DNA of 64,000 nt from Alloprevotella sp. (GTDB lineage: Bacteria > Bacteroidota > Bacteroidia > Bacteroidales > Bacteroidaceae). The notes beneath the pieces are model-generated. The model made no database searches and had not been told where the DNA came from. It worked only from the letters and a program-made list of their open reading frames with translations. The position numbers and the translations under genes were made by a program. The DNA is taken from NCBI GenBank assembly GCA_017478625.1, contig JAFVDF010000009.1, positions 186,001 to 250,000 on the forward strand. Direction: 5' to 3'. Below are positions 61,520 to 64,000 of the stretch, piece after piece (positions within the stretch are counted from its first letter, which is position 1; each line of letters opens with the position of its first letter).

Positions 61520-61759
61520 ATGTCAGAAATTGCTGAAAAAGTAAAAGCTCTTATCGTAGATAAGCTTAACGTAGACGAAGCAGAGGTTAAACCCGAAGCA
61601 AGTTTTGCCAATGATCTCGGCGCAGATTCCCTTGACACCGTAGAACTAATCATGGAATTTGAGAAAGAGTTCGGTATTTCTATTCCTGATGACCAAGCTG
61701 AAAAGATTGCCACTGTTGGCGACGCTATTGCTTATATCGAAGAAGCAAAAAATAAGTAA
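61520..61759 (+). CDS. acpP: Acyl carrier protein
   Basis: 79 residues, normal length. The phosphopantetheine site is [20 protein letters not shown] (about 32-51, Ser in DSL). It carries the growing acyl chain in fatty acid synthesis. Its order with fabF and rnc is conserved in Bacteroidales. It is the first gene of the operon, with a 126-base gap to fabF. Confidence 0.98.
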   Translation: MSEIAEKVKALIVDKLNVDEAEVKPEASFANDLGADSLDTVELIMEFEKEFGISIPDDQAEKIATVGDAIAYIEEAKNK

Positions 61760-61885
61760 ACCATTCAACTCAAACGGCATAACGTTTGACGTATGGCAGC
61801 TCCCCACCACTCCCCTGTAGTAGTGAGAAAGTTTGCTTAACGTTAAACGTTATGTTTTTATATGACGAACCTAAAAGGTAAACCT

Positions 61886-63148
61886 ATGGAATTAAAAAGA
61901 GTTGTAGTAACCGGATTGGGCGCGTTGACACCCGTAGGCAATACGGCTGGCGAAACGTGGGAAAGCCTTAAGAACGGAAAGAGCGGTTCTGCTCCGATTA
62001 CACATTTTGATACAGAAAAATTCAAGACACATTTCGCTTGCGAAGTCAAGAATTTTGATCCATCGGAATTTATAGACCGCAAACAGCTTCGTAAAATGGA
62101 CTTGTACGAGCAGTATGCGCTTGTGGCGGCCCAAGAGGCTATCAAAGACAGCGGACTAGACGCTGAGAACATCGACAAGAACGAAGTCGGCGTCATATTC
62201 GGTGTAGGTATTGGAGGTATGCACACCTTTGAACAAGAGGCTGGCTACTACGCACAACACGAGGAGGACGGCCCTAAGTTCTCTCCGTTTTTCATCCCCA
62301 AGATGATTGCAGATATCGCAGCCGGACAAGTGGCCATAAACTACGGATTTCACGGGCCAAATTATACTACGACAAGCGCATGCGCCAGTAGCTCCAATGC
62401 TATAGCAGATGCCTTCAACCTGCTCCGCTTAGGTAAAGCAAACGCAATAGTAACAGGTGGAGCTGAGGCAGGTATTTATCCGTGCGGAGTAGGTGGCTTT
62501 AATGCCATGCATGCGCTCTCCACACGCAATGATGACCCGGCTGGAGCCAGTCGCCCATTCTCTGCGTCCAGAGATGGCTTTGTTATGGGTGCAGGTGCTG
62601 GAATGTTAGTTCTGGAAACGCTTGAACATGCGCAGGCTCGCGGAGCACATATTTATTGTGAGCTTGTAGGTGCAGGTATGAGCGCAGACGCGCATCATAT
62701 CACAGCCTCACATCCAGAAGGCCTTGGCGCACGCCTTGTTATGGAGCGCGCCTTGAGAGACGCCAATATGAAACCCGAGGACATTGACTACATAAACGTT
62801 CACGGCACAAGTACGCCCGTTGGTGATATAAGCGAAGTAAAGGCTATCAAGCAAGTATTCGGTGAACACGCCTACAAATTGAACATCAGTTCTACGAAGT
62901 CAATGACGGGTCACCTTCTCGGCGCCGCTGGAGGCGTGGAAGCACTCGCGTGCATTATGTCTGTTGTTGAAGACATTGTGCCCCCAACAATAAACCACGC
63001 TGAAGACGACAAAGACCCCGAAATTGATTACAATCTGAACTTTACGTTCAACAAAGCGCAGAAGAGAACTGTTCGCGCCGCCCTTAGCAATACGTTTGGC
63101 TTTGGCGGACACAACGCTTGCGTTATTGTAAAAAAATACGAGGCTTAG
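61886..63148 (+). CDS. fabF: 3-oxoacyl-ACP synthase II
   Basis: 420 residues from the ATG at 61886, where homologues begin (MELKRVVVTGLGALTPVG); an ATG eight codons upstream is in frame but less likely. The catalytic Cys is in TTSACASSSNAIADAF, and the two His are in NVHGTSTPVGD and SMTGHLLGAAGG. It condenses malonyl-ACP with acyl-ACP. It follows acpP and is 6 bases before rnc, so the genes form one operon. Confidence 0.97.
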   Translation: MELKRVVVTGLGALTPVGNTAGETWESLKNGKSGSAPITHFDTEKFKTHFACEVKNFDPSEFIDRKQLRKMDLYEQYALVAAQEAIKDSGLDAENIDKNEVGVIFGVGIGGMHTFEQEAGYYAQHEEDGPKFSPFFIPKMIADIAAGQVAINYGFHGPNYTTTSACASSSNAIADAFNLLRLGKANAIVTGGAEAGIYPCGVGGFNAMHALSTRNDDPAGASRPFSASRDGFVMGAGAGMLVLETLEHAQARGAHIYCELVGAGMSADAHHITASHPEGLGARLVMERALRDANMKPEDIDYINVHGTSTPVGDISEVKAIKQVFGEHAYKLNISSTKSMTGHLLGAAGGVEALACIMSVVEDIVPPTINHAEDDKDPEIDYNLNFTFNKAQKRTVRAALSNTFGFGGHNACVIVKKYEA

Positions 63149-63154
63149 TCACGC

Positions 63155-63964
63155 ATGAATCAGACGACTAAGCTATTTAATCGCATAAGGCTCCTTTTCC
63201 ACAAGGATAAGGAGCTTTATTTTCGCATAGAGAAAATTCTTGGTTTCTATCCTCGCCACATCGATTTGTACCGTACGGCACTGACGCATCGTAGTTGCGC
63301 CGTAAAAAATAGCCGGGGAAAGAGTATAAACAATGAGCGTCTTGAGTTTCTCGGCGATGCTGTACTTGAATCTGTTGTTTCCGACATTCTATACAGACAT
63401 TTTCCCAACAAACCTGAAGGGTTTATGACAGCGACGCGGGCTAAAATCGTGCAACGCTCTACGCTCAATCATCTAGCAACCCAGATAGGCCTATCGGTTC
63501 TTATAAGCCAAGAAAATTCCAACAAAGGCCACCGGAACAACATCCCTGGGAATGCTTTCGAGGCGCTTATCGGAGCAATTTATTTGGACCGTGGCTATTG
63601 TGCTTGCGTCAATTTCTTTTCCAACCGCATACTCGGACAGCACATAAACCTTGAGAAGTTGAGTCGGCAGGAGGAAAATTTTAAATCCCGCCTATTAGAA
63701 TGGTCTCAGAAAAACAAGGTGGAAGTAGCTTTCAGCCTAAAAAGTGAAGAAAAGGCTGACAACACAACTATTTTGTTTCGTTCTCAAGCCTTAGTGGAAG
63801 GACTTGTTGCAGGACAGGGAGAAGGATTTTCCAAACGCGAAAGTCAGCAGAAAGCAGCCAAGGCAGCTCTTGTCAAGCTCCGCCGAGATCCAGGCTTTCG
63901 TACGGCTGTTTTTTCCAGAAAAGCTAAGCGACTCGGTTCGCTTGATACCGTGGCAGAAAACTAA
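63155..63964 (+). CDS. rnc: Ribonuclease III
   Basis: 269 residues. The catalytic signature NERLEFLGDAVLESVVSDIL (about 49-68) is intact, with a second acidic block GNAFEALIGAIYLDRG (about 130-145). A double-stranded RNA-binding domain closes it (about 175-245, AGQGEGFSKRESQQKAAKAA). It processes rRNA and other double-stranded RNA. It is the last complete gene; the remaining 36 bases show no gene start. Confidence 0.96.
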   Translation: MNQTTKLFNRIRLLFHKDKELYFRIEKILGFYPRHIDLYRTALTHRSCAVKNSRGKSINNERLEFLGDAVLESVVSDILYRHFPNKPEGFMTATRAKIVQRSTLNHLATQIGLSVLISQENSNKGHRNNIPGNAFEALIGAIYLDRGYCACVNFFSNRILGQHINLEKLSRQEENFKSRLLEWSQKNKVEVAFSLKSEEKADNTTILFRSQALVEGLVAGQGEGFSKRESQQKAAKAALVKLRRDPGFRTAVFSRKAKRLGSLDTVAEN

Positions 63965-64000
63965 CTTGGAACACTTAAAAGAGGAGATAAGACCGATGGT

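Noticed and set aside
1..64000. CRISPR arrays, rRNA genes, intact insertion sequences or prophage modules
   Set aside because: I looked for direct-repeat arrays, rRNA cores, transposases and phage structural genes; none was found apart from the integrase stub.

Overview
The window is chromosomal DNA from a member of the Bacteroidales (Bacteroidetes), probably close to Prevotellaceae or Bacteroidaceae; the genus cannot be fixed from the sequence alone. The support is: promoters of the Bacteroidetes type (TTTG, 19-21 bases, TAnnTTTG) in front of several genes; A-rich start regions without Shine-Dalgarno sequences; families typical of the phylum (DUF4252, DUF3098, DUF3316, very long IspG, large LepB, malic enzyme with a phosphotransacetylase-like tail); and gene orders common in the phylum (ftsX-DUF3098-uppP-truB-queA, acpP-fabF-rnc).

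Layout. 1-0.9 kb: start of purD (minus, cut by the left edge) and a tRNA-Leu(CAA). 1.4-3.9 kb: a minus-strand signalling cluster of HTH-like protein, membrane-anchored Ser/Thr kinase and zinc-ribbon membrane protein. 4.1-8.05 kb: an AT-richer accessory island with an intact AlbA_2/Schlafen-type ATP-binding regulator, a HEPN-like gene broken (or recoded) at an A7 run, a multiply frameshifted gene ending in a DUF4357 domain, and the C-terminal stub of a tyrosine recombinase; it looks like the decayed remains of an integrated element. 8.1-13.7 kb: a secreted protein and a complete MacA-MacB-TolC-like export operon (the MacB ATPase and permease are separate). 13.9-17.3 kb: an FHS sugar permease, an ECF sigma-70 trio ending in DUF4252, and an unlisted 59-residue small protein. 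17.5-23.4 kb: manC, then a tight plus-strand run of U32 peptidase, HAD hydrolase, ribF, CPBP protease and dus. 23.6-36.6 kb: minus-strand genes for lipoprotein, two-domain sialate O-acetylesterase, ispG, purE, PAP2-like protein, rpoN, M16 peptidase, flippase, SpmAB-like protein and M64 peptidase.

36.8-45.4 kb: plus-strand envelope and translation genes: ftsX, DUF3098, uppP, truB, queA, folK, rpsO, dapB, lepB, a second signal-peptidase homologue without its catalytic lysine, and wbqC. 45.4-48.3 kb: a lipoprotein and malic enzyme (minus). 48.3-49.65 kb: 1.3 kb without a gene but with nested inverted repeats and a minus-strand terminator, possibly a non-coding RNA. 49.7-56.4 kb: greA, HIT protein, rsgA, frr, priA, lolD and a CvfB-like S1 protein. 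56.4-56.5 kb: a promoter followed about 90 bases later by a terminator, with no ORF, which is a good small-RNA candidate. 56.7-64 kb: marC, S41 peptidase, DUF3316, DedA, a DUF234-type ATPase, and acpP-fabF-rnc.

Most of the window is conserved housekeeping DNA. The parts that deserve a second look are the 4.1-8.05 kb island, the two candidate RNAs, the triple palindrome after dus, and the degenerate signal peptidase. I did not find a complete new multi-gene system; the closest is the HEPN/AlbA_2 island, which is partly decayed. No CRISPR array, rRNA, intact insertion sequence or prophage was seen.
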